Shown piece by piece: positions 37,071-45,103 of a DNA stretch of 64,000 bases. A model generated the notes under the pieces. The model saw nothing but the letters and a program-made list of their open reading frames with translations, did not search any database and was not told the DNA's origin. Each line of letters starts with the position of its first letter. The first letter of the stretch is position 1. Source of the DNA: Flavivirga algicola (GTDB lineage: Bacteria; Bacteroidota; Bacteroidia; Flavobacteriales; Flavobacteriaceae); NCBI RefSeq assembly GCF_012910715.1, contig NZ_JABBHF010000002.1, forward strand, positions 253,001 to 317,000. Direction: 5' to 3'. A program made the position numbers and the translations under genes.

Positions 37071-37106
37071 AAAAAAGGATAGAGATTTGGGCATCTATCC
37101 TTTTTT
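37071..37106 (+). terminator. Terminator after the MsbA-like gene
   Basis: AAAAAAGGATAGA pairs with TCTATCCTTTTTT over 13 bp around a ten-base loop, 18 bp after the stop codon. The right arm supplies the T-run. Confidence 0.87.
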
Positions 37107-37307
37107 GTTCATTGATAGACTTGGGGACGACTAACAACAATAAGTAGGTTTCTGTTACAAACATAAAACAAAAAACCTTTTGAACCAAGAAAAAACGCAT
37201 TTAATCGTCGATTTAATACATTTAATCGATAAAAATAACTACATTAAATTGATTATCAGTTAATTACAAAATATTAAAAAATAAAACTTAAACTTTCTGT
37301 ATTTTTA

Positions 37308-37323
37308 TTAGTCTAAAGACTAA
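37308..37323. promoter_or_regulatory. Perfect palindrome just before the ECF sigma gene
   Basis: TTAGTCT and AGACTAA flank two A residues, ending nine bases before the GTG start of the sigma gene at 37333. It could be an operator or a leader hairpin covering the start region. Confidence 0.45.
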
Positions 37324-37332
37324 ATATTTTTT

Positions 37333-37875
37333 GTGACCAACGAAACGCAACTAGTAGAACAATTAAAATCTGAAAGCCATAAAGATCACGCTTTTAGAAC
37401 GCTAATCACGCTTTATAAAGATCGCTTATACTGGCATATTCGTCATATAGTAAAATCACACGATGATACTGATGACGTACTCCAAAATACATTTATTAAA
37501 GTTTATAAAAACATTCATAACTTTAAAGGAGATAGTAAATTGTTTTCATGGTTATACCGCATTGCTACTAACGAATCGATTACATTAATTAATAAAAATG
37601 CTAAACGTCTGCAAATTACAAGTGAAGAAGTGCAACAATTAGCAATAAACAATTTAGCATCCGATGTTTATTTTGAAGGCGACGCCATTCAACTAAAATT
37701 ACAACAGGCTATTGCTACTTTGCCAGAAAAGCAACAGCTCGTTTTTAATATGAAATATTTTGAAGACATAAAGTATAAAGATATGGCCGACATACTAGAA
37801 ACCAGTGAAGGTGCATTAAAAGCTTCTTATCACATCGCTGTTAAGAAAATTGAAACCTATTTAACTAAAGATTAA
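37333..37875 (+). CDS. RNA polymerase sigma factor, ECF family
   Basis: This 180-residue protein starts at GTG (MTNETQLVEQL). Region 2 includes DDTDDVLQNTFIKVYKNIHNFKGDSKLFSWLYRIATNESI. Region 4 includes LPEKQQLVFNMKYFEDIKYKDMADIL followed by TSEGALKASYHIAVKKIE. It heads a three-gene module: sigma factor, one-membrane-segment protein with repeated motifs, and exported Spy-like sensor. The gaps are 32 and 11 bp. In Bacteroidota such modules respond to envelope stress, and the second protein probably serves as anti-sigma factor. Confidence 0.93.
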   Translation: MTNETQLVEQLKSESHKDHAFRTLITLYKDRLYWHIRHIVKSHDDTDDVLQNTFIKVYKNIHNFKGDSKLFSWLYRIATNESITLINKNAKRLQITSEEVQQLAINNLASDVYFEGDAIQLKLQQAIATLPEKQQLVFNMKYFEDIKYKDMADILETSEGALKASYHIAVKKIETYLTKD

Positions 37876-37907
37876 ACCTTTATTAAAACTATAAGTCTTA
37901 ATAGATA

Positions 37908-38405
37908 ATGAAACAGAATAAACTACATAACATTAAAAAAACTGGGTTTAAAGTTCCCAAGGATTATTTTGATACTTTGGAAGATGCTCTTTTAAGTGAT
38001 ATAAAACTTAAAGAAGCATCAAATGATTCTGGTTTTAAACTACCTGAGGGCTACTTTGACACTTTAGAAGATAAGGTTATGGAAAAAGTTTCAACCAAGC
38101 CTCCTGTAAAAGTAGTGCCTTTATTTAGAAAAAGAAGCATCATTTACATATCTGGTATAGCAGCGGCTGCACTACTTTTATTTAATCTTTCAATTTTTAA
38201 AAGTAAACCAACTTTTGATTCTTTAGATTTTGAAACCGTTGAGAATTATATATTGAATGAAAATATTGGTTCTTATGAAATTGCAACATTACTACCTGAA
38301 GAAGATTTGTTAGAAGAAAACTTTATAGAGTATAAAGTTGAAGAAGAATCTGTAAAAACCTATATATTAGACAATCTGGACATTGAAGATCTTATTATTG
38401 AATAA
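37908..38405 (+). CDS. Single-pass membrane protein, probable anti-sigma factor
   Basis: This is a 165-residue protein. The cytoplasmic N-terminus holds a duplicated motif (GFKVPKDYFDTLEDALL at about 13-29 and GFKLPEGYFDTLEDKVM at about 42-58). A single hydrophobic segment follows (about residues 78-94, IIYISGIAAAALLLFNL), then an acidic outer part ending DIEDLIIE. This GF-(K)-(V/L)-P-x-x-YF pattern is typical of the small proteins that accompany Bacteroidota ECF sigma factors. It lacks a zinc-binding anti-sigma motif. Sigma binding is inferred from gene order. Confidence 0.7.
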   Translation: MKQNKLHNIKKTGFKVPKDYFDTLEDALLSDIKLKEASNDSGFKLPEGYFDTLEDKVMEKVSTKPPVKVVPLFRKRSIIYISGIAAAALLLFNLSIFKSKPTFDSLDFETVENYILNENIGSYEIATLLPEEDLLEENFIEYKVEEESVKTYILDNLDIEDLIIE

Positions 38406-38416
38406 AGTACAAACTC

Positions 38417-38866
38417 ATGAAAAAAATCATACTACCTATATTAATATTTTTTCTTTCGCTAAATATTTTAGCACAACATGATAGAGGAAAAATTAAAGCT
38501 CTTAAAATTTCGTTCATTACTGAAAAACTAGATTTAACAGAGGATGAAGCTCAGAAATTTTGGCCGGTTTACAATAATTATGATAAGGTAACCTCTAAAA
38601 TAAGACATGAAGATATTAGAAGTATTCGTCGTGAAATTAGAAGCAATATAAACACCTTAACAGATAAAAAAGCAAAAGATCTAATCACGAAGCTAAATAA
38701 AGCCGAAAGTGCCCTCCATAACCAGCGTATGGAGTTATCAAATAAATTATTGCAAATCTTGCCTCCCAGAAAAATAATTTTATTAAAAATAGCTGAGGAT
38801 GATTTTAAAAGAAAAATGCTCCAGCACTTTAAAAATAGAGGTTACAAAGGAAGGAAAAGGGAATAA
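38417..38866 (+). CDS. Exported Spy/CpxP-like sensor protein
   Basis: This 149-residue protein has a signal peptide (MKKIILPILIFFLSLNILAQ). A helical body contains the LTEDEAQKFWPVYNNYD motif, an LTxxQ-like pattern found in Spy, CpxP and CnrX relatives. Two long charged helices and a basic C-terminus follow. It probably lies in the periplasm and reports envelope stress or metal to the sigma/anti-sigma pair upstream. The gene is last in the operon. Confidence 0.8.
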   Translation: MKKIILPILIFFLSLNILAQHDRGKIKALKISFITEKLDLTEDEAQKFWPVYNNYDKVTSKIRHEDIRSIRREIRSNINTLTDKKAKDLITKLNKAESALHNQRMELSNKLLQILPPRKIILLKIAEDDFKRKMLQHFKNRGYKGRKRE

Positions 38867-38921
38867 ATTAGATTGAATATCCCTAACATGTTGCCTAGCC
38901 TTCACACTTTTCATGAACTTT

Positions 38922-39992
38922 TTACTCTCTAAAGGTTAACTTTGAAATACTTCCTGCCCCAGCGGCGTAAGCTATTGAATCGTTTAAAAATCGGATCGTA
39001 TAAAAGCCTTCATCATTTAAATGTTTCCATGAATTTCCAGAATCATTACTATAATCTATCCCTTTAAACCCAACGGCAACCAGTTCTTTGCCTCCCCTAT
39101 TTGGAATATATTGTACACAGCTTCTATAGCCAGGGTTTTTATTTTGAGCTACTAATTCCCAGGTTTTACCTCCATCAATTGTTTTAATTTTATTAGCAGC
39201 ATTATCTTCTGGTTTTGTGTAATCTCCACCTATAGCAAAGCCATTGAGCTCATCATAAAAATCGATAGAATACATACCTGTTGTTTCTAAACCTTGAACT
39301 ATTGGTGTATTATAAACTTTCCAGGTTTTTCCTTTATCGGGTGAATATAAAATTCTACTAGATTTTCCTCCTGTAGCTACCCAAGTATGGTTCCCTACAA
39401 TAGCAATATTAGTATCGCTTGCTGCAAAAGCGGCTTCACCTTCATTAACTTTTGGTAAAGAATCGCAGGGTAATTTGTGCCATGTTTCCCCACCATCTCT
39501 TGTAATAATAATACTCATACAATCGTTTGTAGGATCTCCAATAGCAATACCTTCTTGGTTATTCCAGAAATCCATGGAATCATAAAAAGTCTTAGGATGA
39601 TTTTCCCTGTAAACTACAGTATCTTTGCCTATATCTAACTTAAACAACAAAGCTGGGGATCCTATGCTTAAGCCATACCCGTGTTTACTGCTCCCTGCCA
39701 AAGCCCTGAAATTAGGGGATATCGAATCACTCTTAACTTTAATGGGATACGCTATATTTTTATTAGATGTTCCATTTTCCTCAATAGGTACAACACCCAT
39801 GTTTCCGTTGGACGTTAAAAAAACCAAAACATTAGTATTTTCAATAATTTCTAGTGCCCTAACATTCAATAAGGAATCTTTTATAATGGTACTAATCTCA
39901 ACACTATTAATGTTTCGAAACTTAAATGTATTGAACGCTTTAAATCCAAAAAATATAAACATGGCTATTAACAGTAAAGATACCTTTTTCAT
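38922..39992 (-). CDS. YCF48-like / BNR-repeat propeller protein
   Basis: This 356-residue protein has an N-terminal membrane or signal segment (MKKVSLLLIAMFIFFGFKAF). Propeller blades carry the SPDKGKTW, TRDGGETW, TIDGGKTW and SNDSGNSW motifs of BNR/sialidase-type repeats. GLETTGMYSIDFYDELNGFAIGGDY and AVGFKG resemble the YCF48 family. In plants YCF48 helps assemble photosystem II; in non-photosynthetic bacteria the role is unknown. It is separated from the SCO operon upstream by a terminator. Confidence 0.85.
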   Translation of the reverse strand: MKKVSLLLIAMFIFFGFKAFNTFKFRNINSVEISTIIKDSLLNVRALEIIENTNVLVFLTSNGNMGVVPIEENGTSNKNIAYPIKVKSDSISPNFRALAGSSKHGYGLSIGSPALLFKLDIGKDTVVYRENHPKTFYDSMDFWNNQEGIAIGDPTNDCMSIIITRDGGETWHKLPCDSLPKVNEGEAAFAASDTNIAIVGNHTWVATGGKSSRILYSPDKGKTWKVYNTPIVQGLETTGMYSIDFYDELNGFAIGGDYTKPEDNAANKIKTIDGGKTWELVAQNKNPGYRSCVQYIPNRGGKELVAVGFKGIDYSNDSGNSWKHLNDEGFYTIRFLNDSIAYAAGAGSISKLTFRE

Positions 39993-40019
39993 AAAACCTA
40001 AATTTCTATAAAAATAGAA

Positions 40020-40047
40020 AAAGCTTCGTGATGAATCACGAAGCTTT
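40020..40047 (-). terminator. Terminator of the YHYH/MORN/SCO operon
   Basis: AAAGCTTCGTGAT and ATCACGAAGCTTT form a 12-13 bp stem, beginning 23 bp beyond the SCO stop codon. T-rich sequence follows on the minus strand. Confidence 0.85.
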
Positions 40048-40070
40048 ACAATAATACTATTAATTAAAAT

Positions 40071-40700
40071 TTATCCCTTTCCTTTTAAAATAGTAATATG
40101 CCTCTTTAATCGTTCTATATCAATTTCCAAAGTGCCATTATAAACGCCCCGTATATATCCTTGTTTATCTATCAAAATAAAGTTTTCGGTATGTATAAAG
40201 TCGCTCTCATTTTGTGTTTTTATAAAATCTTCATCGGCGAAATACCCGTTCCTAGCTATTTTATACAATGCCTCTTTATCTCCAGTCACTAAATGCCACC
40301 TAGCAGCATTTACATGATTTCTTTGGGCATAATCTTTTAAAACAGGTATGGAGTCTTTCCAAGGCATGACCGTGTGAGAAAGCATCATAATATCTTTATC
40401 ATTTTTATAAGCCTCCTGAATACTTCCCATATTTTTGGTAAGCTTGGGGCAAATACCAGGGCAACTGGTAAAAAAGAAATCAGCGATATAAATCTTCCCT
40501 TTATACGTTTCATTAGTAACAGTTTCTCCATTCTGGTTAAGAAAAGAAAACTCTGGGATTCTGTGTGTCGCTTTATGCCATTCTGGGGTAAAATCGGCAC
40601 TATTAAAATAAGGCAACTTTGCAATGTCGCTATTTTCTATTTGCTTGTTTTTACAAGAAGCAATAATAAAAATGAATGCTATTAAAATAGAATACTTCAT
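40071..40700 (-). CDS. SCO-family protein (copper/thiol, thioredoxin fold) lipoprotein
   Basis: This is a 209-residue lipoprotein (lipobox IIASC, Cys16). The SCO metal/thiol site is C80-P-G-I-C84 in FFFTSCPGICPKL, and the matching His is H170 (DFIHTENFILID). SCO proteins deliver copper to CuA of cytochrome oxidase or act as thiol oxidoreductases. It is the last gene of a minus-strand operon with the YHYH and MORN-repeat genes, overlapping the MORN gene by 4 bp. The oxidase genes are not in the window. Confidence 0.92.
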   Translation of the reverse strand: MKYSILIAFIFIIASCKNKQIENSDIAKLPYFNSADFTPEWHKATHRIPEFSFLNQNGETVTNETYKGKIYIADFFFTSCPGICPKLTKNMGSIQEAYKNDKDIMMLSHTVMPWKDSIPVLKDYAQRNHVNAARWHLVTGDKEALYKIARNGYFADEDFIKTQNESDFIHTENFILIDKQGYIRGVYNGTLEIDIERLKRHITILKGKG

Positions 40701-41266
40701 TTAATTTCGTCGCTATTTGTTGTTACCGTATAACATTTTTTTAACCCTATTAAACCAAACCGTTCGTCTCCGACTACTTCATAATTAGCTTTTATAGTAC
40801 CATCTGGTTTCCAAAGACGCTGACGACCAACTTCTTTTCCATTTACATAGTTAAAATCCCTGTACAATTGCTTGGTTTCATACCATTCTCTAACTATACC
40901 ATGATATTCGCCCTTTTCATTAAAATGATATTCAAATTTAAGAATGGTATCATTCCACCAAGCTTTATGAACTCCAGATTTAACTCCTTTTATATATAAA
41001 CGCTCCATAGATTTTGAACCGTTCTCAAACCAATGTTTCTCGTAACCTTCTTTTCTACCAGCTACATATTCAATATCAGATTTCAAATTCCCACTAACAT
41101 AGTACGTTTGTAAATTCCCAGTAAATGCCGTGTTTTTATACAACAGAACACCATTATCAAGCTGCAAATTAGGATCTGACGCTTTGAGAACTCTTTCGGA
41201 ATCCAAAGCATTACAAGCATACAGGACACCTACAAAAAAGATGATATGTTTTAATTTGATCATCAC
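40697..41266 (-). CDS. MORN-repeat (YwqK-like) lipoprotein
   Basis: This 189-residue protein has a lipobox-like signal (GVLYAC, Cys18). MORN_2/YwqK-type repeats follow: GNLKSDIEYVAGRKEGYEKHW, NGSKSMERLYIKGVKSGVHKAWW, EYHFNEKGEYHGIVREWY and LYRDFNYVNGKEVGRQRLW. YwqK is labelled an antitoxin in some bacteria, but the repeat is general and no toxin gene is adjacent, so that label should not be carried over. It lies between the YHYH gene (directly abutting) and the SCO gene (4-bp overlap). Confidence 0.82.
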   Translation of the reverse strand: MMIKLKHIIFFVGVLYACNALDSERVLKASDPNLQLDNGVLLYKNTAFTGNLQTYYVSGNLKSDIEYVAGRKEGYEKHWFENGSKSMERLYIKGVKSGVHKAWWNDTILKFEYHFNEKGEYHGIVREWYETKQLYRDFNYVNGKEVGRQRLWKPDGTIKANYEVVGDERFGLIGLKKCYTVTTNSDEIK

Positions 41267-42046
41267 CTAATTAGTAATATTTCCAGGTGTTCCAAAATAG
41301 CCATTCCCATTAATGTAAGGATCTTCACTGGTTATATGATAATGATAAATTCCTTCTGGGAAATCTGCAGTTACAGAAGTATGACCATGATAGGCATCTA
41401 AATCCTCATTGGTTATAACTTCACCATTTTCAAGAGGACCATAAACAGGGAAACCATCCGCTAAAAGCCCTAGAAAAGCATCTTCTCCAAATTGCTGGGT
41501 TAAATAGGTAGGTTCTATATGATAATGATATTGCCCTGTACGCTGCGGATGTCCCAACCATTGATCGAACGAATCAATTTCATTGGTTAACGGCTGATCT
41601 GGACCAGCGTACTGATTAAAAAACACAACGCCATTTCTTGAAATACCAATTGGCCCTAGACCTGTTACTTGCTTATTCGCAGCCTCGGCTGGGTTTAACG
41701 TCATTGTAAAAACTATATTTTGTGCACTAATCGTATTAGGGTTTATATTCCAATTAGGATTTGTACCATTATACGCTTCATATAAGGGGTTGTTTGTCGG
41801 CCAATATGGACTTGTATGATTCGGTAAATCTTGCGTTGTAAATGTAACCGTATTTCCATTTACTTCATAAGACAACCCCGTTCCTTCAAATTTTGAAAGA
41901 ATAGCACTTATATCATAATCCGTATCGGCAGGTTGTTCATTTCCATCTTCGTTTGCTATAGTTGTAGAATCATCTCCATTAGAGCATGCAAAAAAAATGA
42001 TGGTAGTTAATAGAGATATAATTAATATTCTTTTTAAATTTTTCAT
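41267..42046 (-). CDS. YHYH-domain lipoprotein
   Basis: This 259-residue lipoprotein has lipobox FFACS and an acidic tether. It then has the YHYH domain, named for two copies of the motif: QYHYHIEPTYL (where the conserved His pairs may bind metal) and GIYHYHITSEDPY. The DGFPVYGP segment and a late YHGHTSVTADFPEG are also family features. A metal or copper role is suggested by the histidine pairs and by co-transcription with the SCO protein, but the biochemical function of the family is not established. Confidence 0.88.
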   Translation of the reverse strand: MKNLKRILIISLLTTIIFFACSNGDDSTTIANEDGNEQPADTDYDISAILSKFEGTGLSYEVNGNTVTFTTQDLPNHTSPYWPTNNPLYEAYNGTNPNWNINPNTISAQNIVFTMTLNPAEAANKQVTGLGPIGISRNGVVFFNQYAGPDQPLTNEIDSFDQWLGHPQRTGQYHYHIEPTYLTQQFGEDAFLGLLADGFPVYGPLENGEVITNEDLDAYHGHTSVTADFPEGIYHYHITSEDPYINGNGYFGTPGNITN

Positions 42047-42057
42047 AGGTCTATTTT

Positions 42058-42153
42058 TTAATATGATGAAAAAATCACCAAAAGGTTTAAAATCAATACA
42101 GATATCACCAAAAATGAAATACTAATAACTAAGGCTGCTCTTTTAACTTTCAT
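42058..42153 (-). CDS. 31-residue single-pass membrane peptide
   Basis: A short open frame starts at ATG 42153 and ends at a TAA 11 bp before the YHYH gene. The product opens with four charged or polar residues (MKVKR), then a continuous hydrophobic helix (AALVISISFLVISVLILNLL), ending VIFSSY. A single transmembrane segment with a positive inside start is a plausible small membrane protein. It lies in the same direction as the operon, so co-transcription is likely. Translation cannot be proved from one sequence. Confidence 0.4.
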   Translation of the reverse strand: MKVKRAALVISISFLVISVLILNLLVIFSSY

Positions 42154-42223
42154 TGTTTTATTTGAGATTTGTCTTTTTAGATGCAGTTCGTAATTAAACC
42201 TTGCGCGAAATTCTATTTTTTTC

Positions 42224-42253
42224 AAAAAAAAAGACTTTCAATATCTGAAAGCC
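42224..42253 (-). terminator. Terminator of the second ECF module
   Basis: On the minus strand GGCTTTCA pairs with TGAAAGTC (one G-U pair) around a five-base loop and is followed by nine T. It lies 19 bp after the sensor gene stop. Confidence 0.85.
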
Positions 42254-42271
42254 CTATAAAATGAAGCAAAA

Positions 42272-42787
42272 TTAATGCATTGGTGGCGGTGGCCCAAACC
42301 CTGGACCGCCTTTTCTTAAAGGAGGTCTTTGCTCTTTTCTGCCTTCTTTATGAAGCGCTTCATTAATTATTTTTTTAAACTTTTCTTTTTGTTGCTCATT
42401 ACACAATGCTTCAATAGCTTTAAGGTGATAAAAAGTTTCTATATCCCTTTCTTTTATTTTTTCACCTATCATGCTCGTAATAGAATCTATGCTATTTTCA
42501 CTGGATGACTTATCAAATATTTGGTTAAACAAAGCCTCTTTTAATTGCTTGATCTCTCCTCCAATACCTCTCATTATATGATGATGTTCTCTATTAAGGT
42601 CTTCTAATTGAAACATTTGGTCTTCATCAAAGTTTAATTCTTTAACAATAAAACCAACAGGTCCTTTGCCTTTAGGCTGATTGTTATTTTCTGTTTTGTT
42701 GGAACCTCCCAAGTAATTAAATAGAAAAAAACCATTAACGACTATTAAAAATAGCAACAATACATATAAGAGTGCGTTCTTTTTCAT
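42272..42787 (-). CDS. Periplasmic heavy-metal-sensor-like protein (Spy/CnrX type)
   Basis: This is a 171-residue protein. A signal anchor (residues 5-24) comes first. A helical body has NFDEDQMFQLEDLNREHHHIMRGI, a pattern of the CpxP/Spy/CnrX fold with a His-rich helix. A C-terminal basic and Gly/Pro-rich tail (GGPGFGPPPPMH) follows. The HHH and terminal His/Met could bind metal. It is the last gene of a three-gene ECF module on the minus strand, 10 bp from the probable anti-sigma gene. Confidence 0.82.
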   Translation of the reverse strand: MKKNALLYVLLLFLIVVNGFFLFNYLGGSNKTENNNQPKGKGPVGFIVKELNFDEDQMFQLEDLNREHHHIMRGIGGEIKQLKEALFNQIFDKSSSENSIDSITSMIGEKIKERDIETFYHLKAIEALCNEQQKEKFKKIINEALHKEGRKEQRPPLRKGGPGFGPPPPMH

Positions 42788-42797
42788 AATCTCTTAT

Positions 42798-43109
42798 TTA
42801 ATTAAACAATGATGTGTCTGAACCTGAAGACAAACCATATGTCTCTGCAAACTCGCTTATATCTTCATCATATTTGTTATCGTCAAGCTGTGTAAAGGCC
42901 AATATGTTTAAAACAATAAAACAGACTAAAGTTGCCAATTGTAATTTAGGAGAAAACCATGTTCCAATTAATGGCACTTCTTCTTTCTCTGTAAACAACT
43001 TTTGCATGGTTTTATCCTTAAAAAAAGGAGATACCTTAACGGCTTCGATAGTGTCCACTGCACTTAAAGTATCCTTAACCTTATCCTCTATGTTTTTATT
43101 TATTTCCAT
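42798..43109 (-). CDS. Single-pass membrane protein, probable anti-sigma factor
   Basis: This is a 103-residue protein. The cytoplasmic N-terminal part contains KVKDTLSAVDTIEAVKVSPFF and DKTMQKLFTEKEE. One hydrophobic segment follows (about residues 55-72, LQLATLVCFIVLNILAF), then a short acidic outer tail ending SDTSLFN. The gene order (sigma, this gene, sensor) is the same as at 37333-38866, though sequence similarity to the second gene there is low. It lies 40 bp after the sigma gene. Confidence 0.65.
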   Translation of the reverse strand: MEINKNIEDKVKDTLSAVDTIEAVKVSPFFKDKTMQKLFTEKEEVPLIGTWFSPKLQLATLVCFIVLNILAFTQLDDNKYDEDISEFAETYGLSSGSDTSLFN

Positions 43110-43149
43110 GTTATATATAGTTAGATGCCATAACTTTTAAAAACTTGCG

Positions 43150-43728
43150 TTACTTTTCATTTTTATAATAATTCTCTAATAACCCTTGTAAATTTTTCTT
43201 CGCCCTGAACATGAGAGACTCCACCGAAGACAGACTTTTATTAATAATTTCTCCTATCTCTTTATTGCTCATTCCATCTATCTTGCTAAGTGTAAATACA
43301 GTTCTCTGATCTTCGGACAGTTGATTAATAGCAAGAAATAGTGTTTCACTTTTTTCTTTATTCTCTAAAATAATTCCAGGATGGTTCATCTCTGTAAAGT
43401 ATTTCGTTTTATCCATAGGTAGGTCGTTACCCATTATGGATTGTAAAAAAGCAAAACGTTTTTTAGTATTCCTTTTTCTTATAAATTCTAAACATTTATT
43501 AGTTGTAATACGATATATCCAAGTTGACAGTTTAGAATTCCCTTTAAATTTACGAATAGAATTAAAAACCTCCATAAAAACATCCTGAGCTATATCTTCA
43601 GCATCTTCTTTATTGGGCACAAATGATATGCAAGTCGCAAATACCTTGTCCTGAAAATCATCAATCAACTTACTATAAGCCGATTGTTTTCCTGCATTTA
43701 GATCATTAATAAAATTTTGCTCTGCCAA
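43150..43728 (-). CDS. RNA polymerase sigma factor, ECF family
   Basis: This 192-residue protein has region 2 at about residues 25-95 (DAEDIAQDVFMEVFNSIRKFKGNSKLSTWIYRITTNKCLEF). A basic linker (RKRNTKKRF) follows. Region 4 contains INQLSEDQRTVFTLSKIDGMSNKEIGEI, then SLSSVESLMFRAKKNL. It heads the minus-strand module with the probable anti-sigma gene and heavy-metal sensor. It is divergent from the RNA methyltransferase gene at 43805, and the -7 of that gene lies between them. Confidence 0.94.
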   Translation of the reverse strand: MAEQNFINDLNAGKQSAYSKLIDDFQDKVFATCISFVPNKEDAEDIAQDVFMEVFNSIRKFKGNSKLSTWIYRITTNKCLEFIRKRNTKKRFAFLQSIMGNDLPMDKTKYFTEMNHPGIILENKEKSETLFLAINQLSEDQRTVFTLSKIDGMSNKEIGEIINKSLSSVESLMFRAKKNLQGLLENYYKNEK

Positions 43729-43778
43729 GGGATTCTTTTAATGCACGCAAATTAGGAAATTAATTGCTGAATTAAATG

Positions 43779-43786
43779 TAACTTTG
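43779..43786 (+). promoter_or_regulatory. -7 element that decides the start of the RNA methyltransferase gene
   Basis: TAACTTTG matches TAnnTTTG. The upstream TTG start offered by the frame (43784) lies inside this element, so translation must begin at the ATG at 43805. Confidence 0.7.
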
Positions 43787-43804
43787 CAGCCTTATTTAAA
43801 TAAC

Positions 43805-45019
43805 ATGCGATTACATAGAAATCTTTGCTTTTCAGTTATAGACGGATTAACCTTAATTTTTAATGAAGGTAAGTATGCCGATAAAGTTATTCAGCAACTC
43901 CTAAAAAGAGATAAACGCTGGGGGGCCAGAGATAGAGCTTTTGTAGCTGAAACGACTTATGACATTGTACGCTGGAAACGTTTGTACGCTGAAATCGCCG
44001 AAGTAAAAGAGCCTTTTAATAGAGATAATTTATGGCGTATGTTTGCTGTTTGGGCAACTTTGAAAGGTATAAAACTACCAGATTGGAAATATTTCGAAAA
44101 GACGCCTACCCGAAAAATAAAAGGACGTTTTGATGAGTTTTCGAAAATCAGAAAATTTAGAGAATCCATTCCAGATTGGATAGATAATGTTGGTTTAGAG
44201 GAATTAGGTGAAGAGAAGTGGACTAAAGAAATAGCGATGCAAAATGAGCAAGCTGATGTTATTTTGAGAACCAACACCCTAAAAACCACCAAAGAAAAAT
44301 TACAAAATATACTTTTCGATCAAGGCATCGAAACCGAACCTATTAAGGGTTACAACTCTGCTCTTAAATTAGTTGAACGCGCTAACGTTTTTGTAACTGA
44401 TGCCTTTAAAAATGGTTTTTTTGAAGTTCAGGATGCATCATCGCAGTTAGTGGCCGATTTTCTAGATGTAAAACCAGGCATGAAAGTGGTCGACACATGT
44501 GCTGGTGCTGGTGGCAAAACATTGCACATTGCTTCGCTGATGGAAAATAAAGGTCAAATTGTTGCTATGGATATTTACGAAAGTAAGCTCAAAAAATTAA
44601 AAGTTAGAGCGAGACGTAACGGTGTTCATAATGTGGAACTAAAAGTTATTGATTCTACTAAACCAATTAAAAAATTATACAATAAAGCAGACCGCGTTTT
44701 AATAGATGCACCTTGTTCTGGTTTAGGCGTATTGCGTAGAAACCCAGATGCTAAGTGGAAACTGGAACCTGAATTTTTAGATCGCATTAGAGAGACCCAA
44801 CAAGAAGTATTACAGCAGTATTCTAAAATGGTAAAACCAAACGGAAAGCTGGTGTATGCGACCTGCTCTGTACTACCATCAGAAAATCAAAACCAAGTGG
44901 AAGCTTTTTTAAAATCTGAAGCAGGTACAAATTTTTCTTTAGTAAAAGACAAAAAGGTTCTAGCACATACTTCTGGTTTTGACGGGTTCTACATGGCTCT
45001 TTTGGAAAGAAAAGGTTAA
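43805..45019 (+). CDS. RsmB/NOP2-family RNA (cytosine-5) methyltransferase
   Basis: The product from ATG 43805 is 404 residues (MRLHRNLCFSVIDGL). An N-terminal NusB-like or PUA-like part (ADKVIQQLLKRDKRWGARDRAF) comes before the methyltransferase. Motif I is VVDTCAGAGGKTLHIASLM, motif IV is DAPCSGLGVLRRNPD with the catalytic Cys, and motif VI is YATCSVLPSENQNQVEAF. It methylates cytosine-5 in rRNA or tRNA, and the twin Cys motifs TCS and PCS mark the family. The specific target base cannot be told. Confidence 0.9.
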   Translation: MRLHRNLCFSVIDGLTLIFNEGKYADKVIQQLLKRDKRWGARDRAFVAETTYDIVRWKRLYAEIAEVKEPFNRDNLWRMFAVWATLKGIKLPDWKYFEKTPTRKIKGRFDEFSKIRKFRESIPDWIDNVGLEELGEEKWTKEIAMQNEQADVILRTNTLKTTKEKLQNILFDQGIETEPIKGYNSALKLVERANVFVTDAFKNGFFEVQDASSQLVADFLDVKPGMKVVDTCAGAGGKTLHIASLMENKGQIVAMDIYESKLKKLKVRARRNGVHNVELKVIDSTKPIKKLYNKADRVLIDAPCSGLGVLRRNPDAKWKLEPEFLDRIRETQQEVLQQYSKMVKPNGKLVYATCSVLPSENQNQVEAFLKSEAGTNFSLVKDKKVLAHTSGFDGFYMALLERKG

Positions 45020-45080
45020 ATTATTATATCTCACAACTAAAAGTACCGAGTAGTAGTCCGCTAAAAATAGCTATATTTTT

Positions 45081-45088
45081 TATCTTTG
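45081..45088 (+). promoter_or_regulatory. -7 element of the toxin-antitoxin pair
   Basis: TATCTTTG matches TAnnTTTG, 15 bp before the antitoxin ATG. No -33 TTG at usual spacing was found. Confidence 0.6.
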
Positions 45089-45103
45089 GTAAAAACTCTG
45101 TGA

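Noticed and set aside
39625-40011. Plus-strand frame of 128 codons
   Set aside because: It is antisense to the YCF48-like gene and crosses into a non-coding gap without a start context.
40374-40685. Plus-strand frame of 103 codons in the SCO gene
   Set aside because: It is antisense to SCO, whose metal site is intact.
43784-43804. Upstream TTG start of the RNA methyltransferase
   Set aside because: The codon falls within the TAACTTTG -7 element, so it would not be in the mRNA.
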